Assembly: GCA_019639215.1 (NCBI GenBank)
Contig: JAHBSH010000003.1
Span: 1-61,723, forward strand
Length of the DNA: 61,723 nt
Direction of reading: 5' to 3'
Origin: Acidobacteriota bacterium
Lineage (GTDB): Bacteria > Acidobacteriota > Blastocatellia > Pyrinomonadales > Pyrinomonadaceae
In this document: one piece after another, positions 18,773 to 27,628 of the stretch
Position numbering within the stretch: the stretch's first letter is position 1
How the letters are laid out: every line of letters begins with the position of its first letter
Made by a program: the position numbers and the translations under genes
Notes under the pieces: generated by a model
Database searches by the model: none
What the model was told of the DNA's origin: nothing
What the model saw: only the letters and a program-made list of their open reading frames with translations

Positions 18773-19678
18773 ATGGCAACGATAATTCGCTCAATCCTGC
18801 TCTTAACGTTTGTTTTTCTACTCATACCTACAATACTGGCTCAAGATGAAGATGTTATAAGTGTAGATTCAGATCTGGTAGTCTTGAATGCCCTGATCAC
18901 TGATACTAATGGGCGTGTAGTTTCAGGCCTGAGAAAAGAACTGTTTTCTGTTTTTGAGAACGGAGTAGCACAGCCGATATCACTGTTTTCACCTGAAGAA
19001 ACTCCATTTGCAGCCGTGATACTGATAGACACATCCGGCAGCATGGAGCAAAGCGTTAGCCTCGCCAGATCTGCCGCTATCAAATTTCTTGACGGCCTTC
19101 GAGTAGATGACCACGTTGCCATTTATAAATTTGACAGCAAAGTCGAGCTTATTCAGGACTTTTCAAATAGCCGGGATATATCAGAAAGAATATTCGATCT
19201 TCGCTCCTACGGCATGACATCTCTGAATGATGCAGTTTTTAAAGCCGCGGAAGCTCTGCGCGACAGGCCCGAAAAAAGAAGGGCTATTGTGGTGCTTTCT
19301 GATGGTGCTGACAACCAGAGTTCACGCTCGGCTTCACGCGCCCTACGGGAAGCAATGGCCGTAAATGCCTTAATTTATACGGTGGATATGGCGTCTCCAA
19401 CCGGACCGCAAAGCCAACGCCAGCAAAATCGCGGAGCCCTTAAGAATTTTGCTGAGAGGTCAGGCGGATCTTTTATAGCGGCTCCCGGCGGAGTTGCAAT
19501 GCGTGAAGCGTTTGAGAATATCGTGAAGGAACTCGGAGAGCAATATACGCTAGGCTATACGCCGCTGAACGAAAAGAAGGACGGCAAATGGCGAGAGATA
19601 GAACTCCGCATCAGCCGTCCTGGACTAACAATCAGAACCCGAAAAGGATATACCGCCGAGAAACGCGATAAGGATTAG
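18773..19678 (+). CDS. VWA domain protein of the acidobacterial type
   Basis: Secreted protein with a signal peptide (about residues 1-22) and a von Willebrand factor A domain. The MIDAS motif DTSGSM (about residues 84-89) and the following SLNDAVFKAAEAL and VLSDGADNQSS segments are intact, so metal-dependent ligand binding is likely. The early VVLNALITDTNGRVVSGLRKELFSVFENG and late LGEQYTLGYTPLNEKKDGKWREIELRISRPGLTIRTRKGY blocks are hallmarks of the VWFA-related family expanded in Acidobacteria. The ligand is unknown. The 3' end overlaps the convergent dodecin gene by 4 bases. Confidence 0.82.
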   Translation: MATIIRSILLLTFVFLLIPTILAQDEDVISVDSDLVVLNALITDTNGRVVSGLRKELFSVFENGVAQPISLFSPEETPFAAVILIDTSGSMEQSVSLARSAAIKFLDGLRVDDHVAIYKFDSKVELIQDFSNSRDISERIFDLRSYGMTSLNDAVFKAAEALRDRPEKRRAIVVLSDGADNQSSRSASRALREAMAVNALIYTVDMASPTGPQSQRQQNRGALKNFAERSGGSFIAAPGGVAMREAFENIVKELGEQYTLGYTPLNEKKDGKWREIELRISRPGLTIRTRKGYTAEKRDKD

Positions 19679-19881
19679 TCATCCGAAAGAACAAATGTGA
19701 CTATCAAGGTCACTCTGTATTCAGAAATCTTTCCGTCCCTGATCTCTACCTTCTGATCTTTTACCCACGCTCCCCTGATGTTGTCTATCGTCTGTGAAGC
19801 CCTTTCTATGCCGGTTGTGATGGCGTCATCAAAACCGGTCTTTGAGGACGATATGATCTCGATATTCTTTGCTACTGACAT
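19675..19881 (-). CDS. Dodecin (flavin-binding storage protein)
   Basis: A 68-residue protein matching the dodecin family: KNIEIISSSKTGFDDAITTGIERASQTIDNIRGAWVKDQKVEI, with the conserved SxxSxxDAI...A..T..NI.G..V pattern and a Trp in the position used for flavin stacking. Dodecins form hollow 12-mers that buffer FMN/FAD or riboflavin. An AAGGAGGTAAT-type ribosome binding site precedes the ATG. It follows ddl by 30 bases and is probably co-transcribed, so it may fall under the same riboswitch. Function beyond the family is not known. Confidence 0.88.
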   Translation of the reverse strand: MSVAKNIEIISSSKTGFDDAITTGIERASQTIDNIRGAWVKDQKVEIRDGKISEYRVTLIVTFVLSDD

Positions 19882-19911
19882 AATTACCTCCTTTTGCGTA
19901 ATGCCTATGCA

Positions 19912-21024
19912 CTATTTGCCGGTACTGTTTCTTGACCGGTCCGAATGGCGCTCTATCGCATGGCTTATCAATAGATCGATCACGTCTGTGAATGTCCTGC
20001 CGCTTCCCTCCCACATTTTTGGAAATCCTGAGGCATCGGTCAGACCGGGCATCGTGTTGATCTCGTTTACCAGAAGCATACCGTTATCGGTTCGCAGAAA
20101 ATAATCTACTCTGGCGAGGCCTGAACCGTCGATAGCCTTAAAGGCTTGAATGGCCATTTCACGTATCTTCATTTCCAATTCTTCGGAAACCGGAGCAGGA
20201 ACGACAAACTCATTGTTGCCTGTGCCCGAATATTTCTCGATATAATCCAGAAAAGCCTTTTCCTTGTTTCGGATTATATATTCGCCCGGACGACTTGCCA
20301 CAGGATCGTCGTTACCTATCACCGCGCATTCTATCTCACGCATTTTAAGTTCTTCTTCTACGATGATCTTGCGGTCATATTCCGCTGCGAGCCGAATGGC
20401 TGCAGCAAGTTCTTCCGCATTTCCGGCTCGCGAGATTCCTACAGATGAGCCAAGGTTCGAAGGTTTAACAAAACACGGATATCCGACCTTTTTTTCAATA
20501 TTTGCGATCAGTCTTTCAGGGTTTGCTTCCCAATCTTTTCTAAGAAACCAGATGAATCTGCATATGGGCAGTCCGGCATCCTTAAAAAGGGTTTTCATCG
20601 TGACCTTATCCATGCCGCATGACGACGCCAGGACTCCGCAACCCACATACGGAATATTCGCCATTTCTAGCAAACCCTGTATCGTCCCATCTTCGCCCAT
20701 GGGTCCGTGCAAGAGAGGGAAAACGACGTCAAGCCCGATATTCGAATGCCCGTCAACAAGAGAAGTCAATCCATTGAATGCCGTATCAGCCAAAAGTCCA
20801 TATCCGCCCTCATTGTCATTAACATCAATAAGATCGGCAATATCGGCAGGCAAAAGCTTGCTCGAATCTGCGGGGCTAAGCCAATGCCCAGTCCGGTCGA
20901 TCGCGATCGGGACGATCGAATATCTGTCTCTATCAATAGCCTTGATGACTGAAACTGCCGACCTGATAGAGATCTCGTGTTCACCAGATCTGCCGCCAAA
21001 AATAAGTCCTATGCGTGTTTTCAT
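19912..21024 (-). CDS. ddl: D-alanine--D-alanine ligase
   Basis: ATP-grasp enzyme that makes the D-Ala-D-Ala dipeptide of peptidoglycan. N-terminal GGRSGEHEISIRSA, central FPLLHGPMGEDGTIQGLLEMANIPYVGCGVLASS, FVKPSNLGSSVGISRA, and the C-terminal LARVDYFL and NEINTMPGLTDASGFP metal and substrate motifs are all present. The 370 residues correspond to the longer VanA/Ddl-B-like form. Its 5' leader of about 430 bases contains a promoter, a c-di-AMP riboswitch and a terminator, so expression is probably controlled by transcription attenuation. Dodecin follows. Confidence 0.95.
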   Translation of the reverse strand: MKTRIGLIFGGRSGEHEISIRSAVSVIKAIDRDRYSIVPIAIDRTGHWLSPADSSKLLPADIADLIDVNDNEGGYGLLADTAFNGLTSLVDGHSNIGLDVVFPLLHGPMGEDGTIQGLLEMANIPYVGCGVLASSCGMDKVTMKTLFKDAGLPICRFIWFLRKDWEANPERLIANIEKKVGYPCFVKPSNLGSSVGISRAGNAEELAAAIRLAAEYDRKIIVEEELKMREIECAVIGNDDPVASRPGEYIIRNKEKAFLDYIEKYSGTGNNEFVVPAPVSEELEMKIREMAIQAFKAIDGSGLARVDYFLRTDNGMLLVNEINTMPGLTDASGFPKMWEGSGRTFTDVIDLLISHAIERHSDRSRNSTGK

Positions 21025-21159
21025 ACAAGATGCATGTGCGGAAGACGATTGATTTTACTATTGTTGATGATAAGCCCCAAAATAGGAAGTTCAAAAAAAT
21101 GGTAATTGATCAAGAAAAATGATCCATGATCGGAATTGCTACGGCGATATACCCAACTT

Positions 21160-21189
21160 AAAGAAAAACCCCGCGAAGCGTTTCGCGGG
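21160..21189 (-). terminator. Terminator hairpin in the ddl leader, downstream of the riboswitch
   Basis: Read on minus: stem CCCGCGAA (21182-21189) and TTCGCGGG (21170-21177), loop ACGC, then GTTTTTCTTT. It stands about 110 bases after the riboswitch and 145 bases before the ddl ATG, so it is the probable expression platform. It is not placed to end the cox genes further upstream, because the riboswitch has its own promoter. Confidence 0.85.
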
Positions 21190-21299
21190 ATCTTTCCCTT
21201 TGAGAAGACCGGTATGTCTGCTGGACATGTTGAAAAAGCAGAGCGCGAAGCACACACAAATAGCAACTAATGAGTTTTGTTGCAGTAACTTCTTTGCCA

Positions 21300-21439
21300 C
21301 ACCTACGAGGTTAGCTGACGGGCTAGGAACGAAAGATTATCCCCGCAGCTTTTGCCGCTTCGCCCCCGTAATGATCTATATCAACATTACCTTGGTTCCC
21401 CCGCAGCAAGTATGTCATGAGACACCCCTGCTCTCGGTG
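21300..21439 (-). promoter_or_regulatory. c-di-AMP riboswitch (ydaO/yuaA class)
   Basis: On minus the segment carries the conserved blocks of this class in order: GCGGGGGAACC, a stem GTAATG/CATTAC followed by GGGGGCGAAGC, and GTCAGCTAACCTCGTAGG, the most diagnostic block of the aptamer. Outer CACC (21436-21439) and GGTG (21300-21303) can close the P1 helix. The class binds c-di-AMP and usually switches transcription off. A promoter lies just upstream, a terminator downstream, and the next gene in the same direction is ddl. The rest of the 484-base gap between ddl and the DUF420 gene shows no credible coding. Confidence 0.92.
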
Positions 21440-21459
21440 ATCAACTTTTCAACGTATAG

Positions 21460-21488
21460 AATGTAGCACATCAGATGCAATAAATCAA
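21460..21488 (-). promoter_or_regulatory. Promoter of the riboswitch-ddl transcript
   Basis: On minus, TTGATT (21483-21488) and TACATT (21460-21465) lie 17 bases apart; the expected start near 21453 is about 14 bases before the riboswitch P1 helix. Each box matches the sigma-70 consensus at four of six positions, so the placement is the main support. Confidence 0.55.
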
Positions 21489-21508
21489 CGTCTTTTATTG
21501 ATTTTTTC

Positions 21509-21955
21509 CTATTTTGCCGGAAAGATCTGATAGAGCATCAGATAGACTGCTACGCCCGTTAGCGCTACGTATAGCCATACTGGGAAAACATACCGAGCAA
21601 TACGTTTATGGCGTTCATAATTTCCCTTCAAGGCACGCCAGAGGGTCAACAATACAAATGGGCCTACAGCTGCGGCGAGGACGGTATGTGACAAAAGTAT
21701 CGTGAAATAGATCGGCCGGGCGATGCCTTGGCCTTCGAAACGGGTAGGGCCAAGTCCAAAATAATAGGTTCTGAGGGCGTGATGAGTAAGATATGACACT
21801 AAAAATAAAGCTGAAAGGGTTGATGCGGCTAACATGCACGCCCTATGGGTCGGTATCTTTTTGGCACGGATGAAATAAAATCCGGCCATGAGAAAAATGG
21901 CGCTGATGCCATTCAATGCCGCGTTAAGATGGGGAAAAATAGGCAGAAACTCCAT
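21509..21955 (-). CDS. DUF420 membrane protein, probable haem-copper oxidase assembly factor
   Basis: Four hydrophobic segments in 148 residues, with conserved histidines in HLNAALNG, THRACM, LTHHALR and ILLSHTVLA, as in the DUF420 family (B. subtilis YozB type). These proteins accompany haem-copper oxidase genes and have been tied to haem-A oxidase maturation. The gene follows coxC by 6 bases and ctaB lies before that, supporting such a role. It is the last gene of the unit. Confidence 0.82.
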   Translation of the reverse strand: MEFLPIFPHLNAALNGISAIFLMAGFYFIRAKKIPTHRACMLAASTLSALFLVSYLTHHALRTYYFGLGPTRFEGQGIARPIYFTILLSHTVLAAAVGPFVLLTLWRALKGNYERHKRIARYVFPVWLYVALTGVAVYLMLYQIFPAK

Positions 21956-21961
21956 TTTGAT

Positions 21962-22666
21962 CTATTTCCAAAAACCGAGCAGAAGAAAAAGGACGATCCA
22001 AAGAAAGCCCATGAAATGCCAGTACATTCCAACCGAGATAGCCAGAGCCTTTCTGTAACCGTATTCGTCCAGATCGGCGGTCGGGTACCACGTTCTCAGC
22101 GTGATCGCCCCGAGGGCAACTATACCGCCCAGTATATGGGCGGCGTGGATCGCCGTGAGAATGTAAAAAAAGCCGGAATACGGATTTCCGCTCAGATAAA
22201 ATCCACGATTGACCAAAACAAGCCATGCCATCAGCTGGGATGCTATGAACATCCCGCCTAGCGCTGATGTAATGAGCATGTAAAGTCTTGTAGCTGACGT
22301 ATCGGAGTTGATAACACCGCGTTTTGCCAATTCGTAAGAAAGGCTGCTAATAATTATCAGAACTGTGCTGATCCAAACGGGTATCGGTAGAGAAAACGGC
22401 TGCCATTCTACGACATCATTGGTTGCGATAACCACATATGCCCCGATCAGGCCTCCAAAGGTCATCAGGACAACAAGCAGCAGGAACAGTGTTATTATTT
22501 TGGATTTATCGCGAAAAGCGTTCTCATCGTCATCCATGTCATCGAACGGTTCAGGGCGTAGCGGGCCGCGTTTTCCGGGGCCGGTCAACGAATCTCCTCC
22601 TCCAGGCGAAGTAAGATCTCTTTCCCTTATTGATGTGTCGATGGTGTTTACGGATTCAGTGAGCAT
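21962..22666 (-). CDS. coxC: Cytochrome c oxidase subunit III
   Basis: Membrane subunit of a haem-copper oxidase with about five spans. The N-terminal 50 residues are a charged extension; the family signature is visible in TAIHAAHILGGIVALG and in YWHFMGFLWIVLFLLLGFW at the C-terminus. At 234 residues it matches the five-helix form. The genes for subunits I and II are not in the window; ctaB precedes it by 2 bases and DUF420 follows, so this is a satellite oxidase cluster. Confidence 0.88.
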   Translation of the reverse strand: MLTESVNTIDTSIRERDLTSPGGGDSLTGPGKRGPLRPEPFDDMDDDENAFRDKSKIITLFLLLVVLMTFGGLIGAYVVIATNDVVEWQPFSLPIPVWISTVLIIISSLSYELAKRGVINSDTSATRLYMLITSALGGMFIASQLMAWLVLVNRGFYLSGNPYSGFFYILTAIHAAHILGGIVALGAITLRTWYPTADLDEYGYRKALAISVGMYWHFMGFLWIVLFLLLGFWK

Positions 22667-22668
22667 GG

Positions 22669-23607
22669 TTAGATCTTGTCGAGAACCATTAGAAGAAAGA
22701 AAAGAGGCAGATATATGACTGAGACGAGCAAAAGTTTCCGGGCGGCCTTGTTGGTTTTTGAACGAGCCATTCTGACACTCTCAAACAGGAACCATACGCC
22801 AAGCAGGGTCGCACCTATGAGAAAATAAATACCGGCATAACCTAAAAAGAAAGGCCCAAGACTCACCGGCACCAGCATAAGCGTAAATATCACTATCTGG
22901 CGAGCTGTCAGTCGGCCATCGGGTTCTACAACCGGGAGCATAAGTATGCCTGCCTTTGCGTATTGCTCACGATATAGCCATGCGATCGCGAGAAAGTGAG
23001 GAAACTGCCACAGGAACTGAATAGCGAACAAAGCCCAGGCTCCGAGTGTTATCTCATTGGTTGCAGCCGTCCACCCCATCAGCGGAGGCATTGCCCCGGG
23101 AAAAGCACCGATCGCTGTGGAGGCTGAGGTTTTTGTTTTTAACGGCGTGTAAACAAGTACATATCCCGCGATCACGGTGAGTCCAAGTGCAGCCGTCAAA
23201 ATGTTCACAAAGAATAAAAGATACAGTTCGGCGACAACACATTGGGCTATGCCAAAAACAAGAGCCTCGGTAGGCGTGACCTTTCCTGCAGGTATCGGTC
23301 TTCCGGCCGTTCTTTCCATTAGCGGATCAATTGAACGCTCATACCATTGATTCAACGTCGCAACACCGAAAGCAAGCAGGGTGATGCCAAGCATCGAATG
23401 AGCGAAAAGCAATGTGTCAAAAGTTCCTATGGAGCCGGCATAAAATCCTGCCGCTGAGGTAAGCACCAGCAAGAAGGCTATTCGCGGCTTTGTAAGCTCA
23501 AAGAAAGCCTCAAGGCGCCCGCGAGCGCTCAAAGTGGTTGTATTATCTTGTTCAGTGGTTACCGCCTGCATTACCGGATAGTCCAAGAATACCTTTATAT
23601 CATTCAA
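22669..23607 (-). CDS. ctaB: Protohaem IX farnesyltransferase (haem O synthase)
   Basis: UbiA-type prenyltransferase with about eight or nine membrane spans that attaches farnesyl to haem B. The prenyl-diphosphate/metal motif appears in NQWYERSIDPLMERTAGRPIPAG, and the second Asp-containing region in the YREQYAKAGILMLPVVEPDGRLT block. The 312 residues are typical. It starts the minus-strand unit ctaB-coxC-DUF420 and is divergent from resB with 117 bases between. Confidence 0.92.
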   Translation of the reverse strand: MNDIKVFLDYPVMQAVTTEQDNTTTLSARGRLEAFFELTKPRIAFLLVLTSAAGFYAGSIGTFDTLLFAHSMLGITLLAFGVATLNQWYERSIDPLMERTAGRPIPAGKVTPTEALVFGIAQCVVAELYLLFFVNILTAALGLTVIAGYVLVYTPLKTKTSASTAIGAFPGAMPPLMGWTAATNEITLGAWALFAIQFLWQFPHFLAIAWLYREQYAKAGILMLPVVEPDGRLTARQIVIFTLMLVPVSLGPFFLGYAGIYFLIGATLLGVWFLFESVRMARSKTNKAARKLLLVSVIYLPLFFLLMVLDKI

Positions 23608-23671
23608 TTTCCAAGCCAGTAAGGGGCAACAAAGCTTCTTATTCTGAGAAGATTGACTAATCTATGTGCGT

Positions 23672-23700
23672 GTGACAAACACTGTCCGCTAGGATATGAT
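23672..23700 (+). promoter_or_regulatory. Probable promoter of resB
   Basis: GTGACA (23672-23677) and TATGAT (23695-23700) are separated by 17 bases and each matches the sigma-70 consensus at five of six positions. The leader before the ATG at 23725 would be only about 18 bases. Confidence 0.6.
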
Positions 23701-23724
23701 TTTTATTGAATATCTCGTCGTAAA

Positions 23725-25320
23725 ATGTCTGTAGCAGAGGAAACAATCAGGGGAAAAAGCAATGCTCAGCGCCGTTCATTGCCGCTTCTTAACAGGTTCA
23801 TCAACTTTCTGAGTTCCGTCAGGTTTGGCGTGACGCTTTTATGTGTGCTTGTTGTTCTATCGATGATCGGTATGATCATCATCCAGCAGAACGTTACGGG
23901 TTTTGATTCATATTACGCTTCTCTTACTCCTGCAGAAAGGGTCGTTTACGGGTATCTCGGTTTTTTTGACATATATTATAGCTGGTATTTCAACGCCATT
24001 CTTCTGGTGCTGTCGCTGAACATAGTTCTCGCTTCGATAGACCGGTTCCCTTCTGCCTGGAGCTATATCTCCTCGCCCAAAAAGACTGCTACGGGGCCGT
24101 GGCTGCTTAGCCAGAAAGAAAACACGATCATTGCCACTGACTCTAGCGATCAGGCAGCAGTTACAAAGATCGTTGAGGACGTTTTTCGTGAGAATGGTTA
24201 TTCGCCGACCTCGACCGATGACAGCGTACGCTCATACGGGGTTGATGAGAACGGAAAAAGGGATTTTTCAAAGATAGAGGAGATTCAGACCAAAACTATT
24301 TTTGGAGATCGCGGCAAGTGGAACAGGATCGGAGCTTATCTTGTCCATGTTGCCTTGCTCACGCTTTTTCTGGGACATTTTGTTGCAAATCAATGGGGAT
24401 TTGACGCCGACGTTCGCATGATACCCGGAGATGTTTCGGATCAGATACAGATGATCCGCATAGATCTGGATAAACGGGAAAAGTATAACGTCCAGCTTCC
24501 CTTTACTGTGGAGTGTACTGATATTCAGCAAAAACTGATCGACCCGAGAGGTTCAATTTCGGTGACGAATACGTTGGATTGGCGTACTCAGATAAGAATT
24601 ACCGACCCTGATTACGGAGTGACCACGGCGGACGTAAGCATGAACAATCCGTTCAGCTATAGAGGCTATAGGTTCTTTCAGGCTGAAGCGTCACGTATCG
24701 GAAGCGCACGCAGCATTGTTCTAGATATAGAATCTCAAAGTGACGGAAATAAACAAGAGATCGTTATACCGCGTCGCGGATCAGGAACCCTAGCTGACGG
24801 TACTCTGGTAGAATATGACGAATTTCTCCCCGATTTTGCTTTCAACGCTGACGGGAATCCTGACACGCGTTCGGGCGAATACAACAATCCCGTAGCGGTA
24901 CTCAGTGTAGTTCCGCCCGGCGGGGAACGCATTCGTGTTTATGCTTTTCAAGGCGGGGTTGCAGAGAATATCCCGGTCGGAGCGCCGAAGGCAGGCTATA
25001 AATGGCGATTAGCTGATTTTGAGAAAGTACCTTTTGCTCACGTACTTTCGATCAAATACGATCCTTATAGCGGTGCTTTCATCGCGTGGTATTTTGGCGG
25101 CTTTGGGCTGATGGCTGCCCTCGCTTTCGTGTTCTTCTTCTCTCACCGTCGTGTTTGGGCATTGATCGAAAAGACGCCCGATGGCAAGTATCAAGTTGTT
25201 CTGGCGGGAGACACCAATCGCAACCATTCTGCATTTCAGGATAAATTTGAGCATATGGCGGCGGTGCTTCGGGAAAAAGAAAAGAATATGACCGATGATC
25301 AAGATCGTTCGGCCGATTAG
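23725..25320 (+). CDS. resB: ResB-like cytochrome c biogenesis protein
   Basis: System-II cytochrome c maturation protein that works with CcsA/ResC in haem export and attachment. Membrane spans lie near residues 30-52, 85-103 and 200-218, with a large outside domain (about 225-440) and a last span near 455-475. The early FLSSVRFGVTLLCVLVVLSMIG and the middle RIGAYLVHVALLTLFLGHFV (with conserved His) are typical. The gene is followed by ccsA after 20 bases. Confidence 0.88.
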   Translation: MSVAEETIRGKSNAQRRSLPLLNRFINFLSSVRFGVTLLCVLVVLSMIGMIIIQQNVTGFDSYYASLTPAERVVYGYLGFFDIYYSWYFNAILLVLSLNIVLASIDRFPSAWSYISSPKKTATGPWLLSQKENTIIATDSSDQAAVTKIVEDVFRENGYSPTSTDDSVRSYGVDENGKRDFSKIEEIQTKTIFGDRGKWNRIGAYLVHVALLTLFLGHFVANQWGFDADVRMIPGDVSDQIQMIRIDLDKREKYNVQLPFTVECTDIQQKLIDPRGSISVTNTLDWRTQIRITDPDYGVTTADVSMNNPFSYRGYRFFQAEASRIGSARSIVLDIESQSDGNKQEIVIPRRGSGTLADGTLVEYDEFLPDFAFNADGNPDTRSGEYNNPVAVLSVVPPGGERIRVYAFQGGVAENIPVGAPKAGYKWRLADFEKVPFAHVLSIKYDPYSGAFIAWYFGGFGLMAALAFVFFFSHRRVWALIEKTPDGKYQVVLAGDTNRNHSAFQDKFEHMAAVLREKEKNMTDDQDRSAD

Positions 25321-25340
25321 AAGTTTTAAGAGGTAATAAC

Positions 25341-26939
25341 ATGGCAAAGGAGATATACGATTCTGAGTTAGGCAGACCTTGGCTTTCATACATTCCCGCA
25401 ATTGCGGCTGTAGGAGGAGGTTTGCTGATGCTTGCGGGCAAATTGCAGATGGGAGAACGGTTCATGTCGGACGGTTCGCTCATGATGATCGCTCTTGCGT
25501 GTTATATTCTTGCTGCACTCTTTCAGATAACAAATCTTTACGCCCCTTCCGAAATGGCCCGAAAGATCGGACTATGGGGAGCAGCTCTAGGAGTGTTTTT
25601 CAATCTTTCCAGCTGGCTTATCCGCTGGGTCGCGGCCTACGAACGCGAGATACAGATGCTTAGAGCCGGAGGCAGCGACGAAACACCATGGATATTCAGG
25701 TATATCCCTCTTGCAAATCTTTATGATTACAGCATCGCTTTTGCTTTTGGTGCTGGGATAACTACTCTTTTACTTGCCAGAAAGAAGCATTTTCAGGTGC
25801 TCAGTTCGTTTACGCTTCCACTGGCTGCCTTGATATTGACGCTGGCTCGTTTTATCGGTAATGAGTTCATAGACTTGCCGCCAGTGCTGGATTCATACTG
25901 GAGGCCCATACACGTAGGCGTTGCCTCACTTAGTTATGGTGTTGCCCTCGTATGTTTTGCGATAGCGGTTATCTACTTGCTGAAAGATCGCGTCAAGGTG
26001 GAATCAATGGCCATTTGGTCAAGCGTCTTCACTCTTTCGGTAATTGCTACTATCAGTAAGTTTTCCGTTTTGACAGAGGGCGTTTACCGCGCCGGATTGT
26101 TCATGCCGAACGCATCAGGCGGAAAGCCATTCTCCGCACCTTTCAGGCTTGAGCTGCCATATGCAGGGCCTGCAATGGTGATCGCAGCGGTTCTTTCGGT
26201 CGCGGTTATCGTGAGTTTCCTTTTGTATCTTTACAAACAGAATGAGGCTGCGAAAAAGATCGGTCATATTTTATTGAAAGCAGCTCTTGTGGCTCAACTT
26301 GCATGTGTCGTATTCATGGTTTCCGGTATGAGATCGACCGATAATATTTTGCCTCGTCTCCAGACACAACTGGAAGCGGATAAGGATCAATATATTGTTG
26401 CCGGCCGAGCTTTGGCGGAAAGGCAAAACCTGACAGCCGCCGAATACAATGCGATCTCTCCGATCCAGCTGGATCAAATGGGTCGAAGTTATATCCAGGC
26501 AAACGGAAAAGATCTTTACCTTAGCCTCAATACAAATCCGGTTGAACTGGCTGGCTTGATAACGGCCTTGGCAGGAACATTTTTCTGCCTTCTATTTGCG
26601 TTCAGAACAGATCAGCTTATAGAAAGATTACCGAGCCTGGAATCATTGGATGACCTAATGTACAAGACCGCCTGCCTTGCATTTGCCGGATTGGCGATGC
26701 TGCTTATAACCGGAGCTATCTGGGCGAACGAATCCTGGGGCAGGCCTTGGGGATTTGATTCAAAAGAAACCGGGGCATTGGTTGCGTGGCTGACCTATGC
26801 CGCATTTCTGCATACAAGGATCTCACGCGGCTGGAAAGGGCGAAGCTCGGCCTATTTTGCGATAATCGGATTTCTGTTGGTGATATTTACCTATTTGGGC
26901 GTCAGTTATTTGTTGCCGGGACTTCACAGCTACGCGTAG
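25341..26939 (+). CDS. ccsA: CcsA/ResC-type cytochrome c biogenesis protein
   Basis: Haem-handling polytopic membrane protein of system II. Conserved histidines appear in YWRPIHVGVASLSYG and in the last helix region LTYAAFLHTR; the WWD-type segment reads WANESWGRPWGFDSKETGAL, where the usual WxWDPKE is changed to WGFDSKE. At 532 residues it is far longer than plant-type CcsA, with an inserted soluble region at about residues 330-390. SD-like GAGGTAATAAC precedes the ATG. It lies between resB and a TPR gene, so the three genes form a maturation operon. Confidence 0.86.
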   Translation: MAKEIYDSELGRPWLSYIPAIAAVGGGLLMLAGKLQMGERFMSDGSLMMIALACYILAALFQITNLYAPSEMARKIGLWGAALGVFFNLSSWLIRWVAAYEREIQMLRAGGSDETPWIFRYIPLANLYDYSIAFAFGAGITTLLLARKKHFQVLSSFTLPLAALILTLARFIGNEFIDLPPVLDSYWRPIHVGVASLSYGVALVCFAIAVIYLLKDRVKVESMAIWSSVFTLSVIATISKFSVLTEGVYRAGLFMPNASGGKPFSAPFRLELPYAGPAMVIAAVLSVAVIVSFLLYLYKQNEAAKKIGHILLKAALVAQLACVVFMVSGMRSTDNILPRLQTQLEADKDQYIVAGRALAERQNLTAAEYNAISPIQLDQMGRSYIQANGKDLYLSLNTNPVELAGLITALAGTFFCLLFAFRTDQLIERLPSLESLDDLMYKTACLAFAGLAMLLITGAIWANESWGRPWGFDSKETGALVAWLTYAAFLHTRISRGWKGRSSAYFAIIGFLLVIFTYLGVSYLLPGLHSYA

Positions 26940-26960
26940 ACTGTCGGACTGAGTTTTATT

Positions 26961-27626
26961 ATGCAAAAGCCTTTGGTTTTCGGTATCACAGGTTTGGTCA
27001 TTGGCCTTTTTCTCGGTTTTTGGGGGGCGAACAGTATCAATCGCACCTCAATGCTGTCCACGTCTTCCTCGACATCCCCGATAGCTCCGTTCAACGGTAT
27101 TGCGAACGGAGGAAATATGCCTCAGGCGGACATACAAGAGGTTCTGGATCAGGCTCAGAATGAACCGAAAAATTTTGCAGTTCAGATGAGAACCGGCGAT
27201 ATGTATGCACAGATTGGGCGTTTTGCTGAAGCCGTGGAGTTTTACAAGCGCGGTTTGGCAATTCGCCCGGAAGATAAGCAAGGCAATCTCGTCTTGGCAA
27301 ACGCATATTTTGACGCTCGGATGTTCAATGATGCGGTTGTGCAATACCGAAAGGTTTTGTCACTTACGCCTGAGGACAATAATGCTCGTGCGGACCTTGC
27401 GGGTTCTCTTATCGAACTCGATCCGCCTAATTATGACGAGGCAATAACTGAGGTCGAGACGGTACTAAAAGCTGATCCTAAACATGAACCGTCTCTTTTT
27501 TATCTTGGAATTGCTTTGACTCGTAAAGGTGAGAAAGACAAGGCTGCCGAGGCTTTGAAAAGGCTTGAAGAGGCGAATCCTACGAATCCGTTAATAACGA
27601 GACTCAGACAAAATATAGAGTCCTGA
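26961..27626 (+). CDS. Membrane-anchored TPR protein
   Basis: One N-terminal membrane anchor (about residues 7-24), then a linker and about four tetratricopeptide repeats (from residue 58 to the end; for example MRTGDMYAQIGRFAEAVEFYKRGLAIRPED and LVLANAYFDARMFNDAVVQYRKVLSLTPED). The position directly after resB-ccsA suggests a job like CcmI/NrfG, binding apocytochrome c or a partner protein; this is inferred from context. Confidence 0.8.
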   Translation: MQKPLVFGITGLVIGLFLGFWGANSINRTSMLSTSSSTSPIAPFNGIANGGNMPQADIQEVLDQAQNEPKNFAVQMRTGDMYAQIGRFAEAVEFYKRGLAIRPEDKQGNLVLANAYFDARMFNDAVVQYRKVLSLTPEDNNARADLAGSLIELDPPNYDEAITEVETVLKADPKHEPSLFYLGIALTRKGEKDKAAEALKRLEEANPTNPLITRLRQNIES

Positions 27627-27628
27627 AC

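Noticed and set aside
20264..21052. Plus-strand frame of 262 residues opposite ddl
   Set aside because: Shadow of ddl; Ser/Pro-rich composition typical of an antisense frame.
21021..21266. 81-residue minus-strand frame upstream of ddl
   Set aside because: It runs through the terminator hairpin of the riboswitch leader, starts with TTG without a ribosome binding site, and is better explained as untranslated leader.
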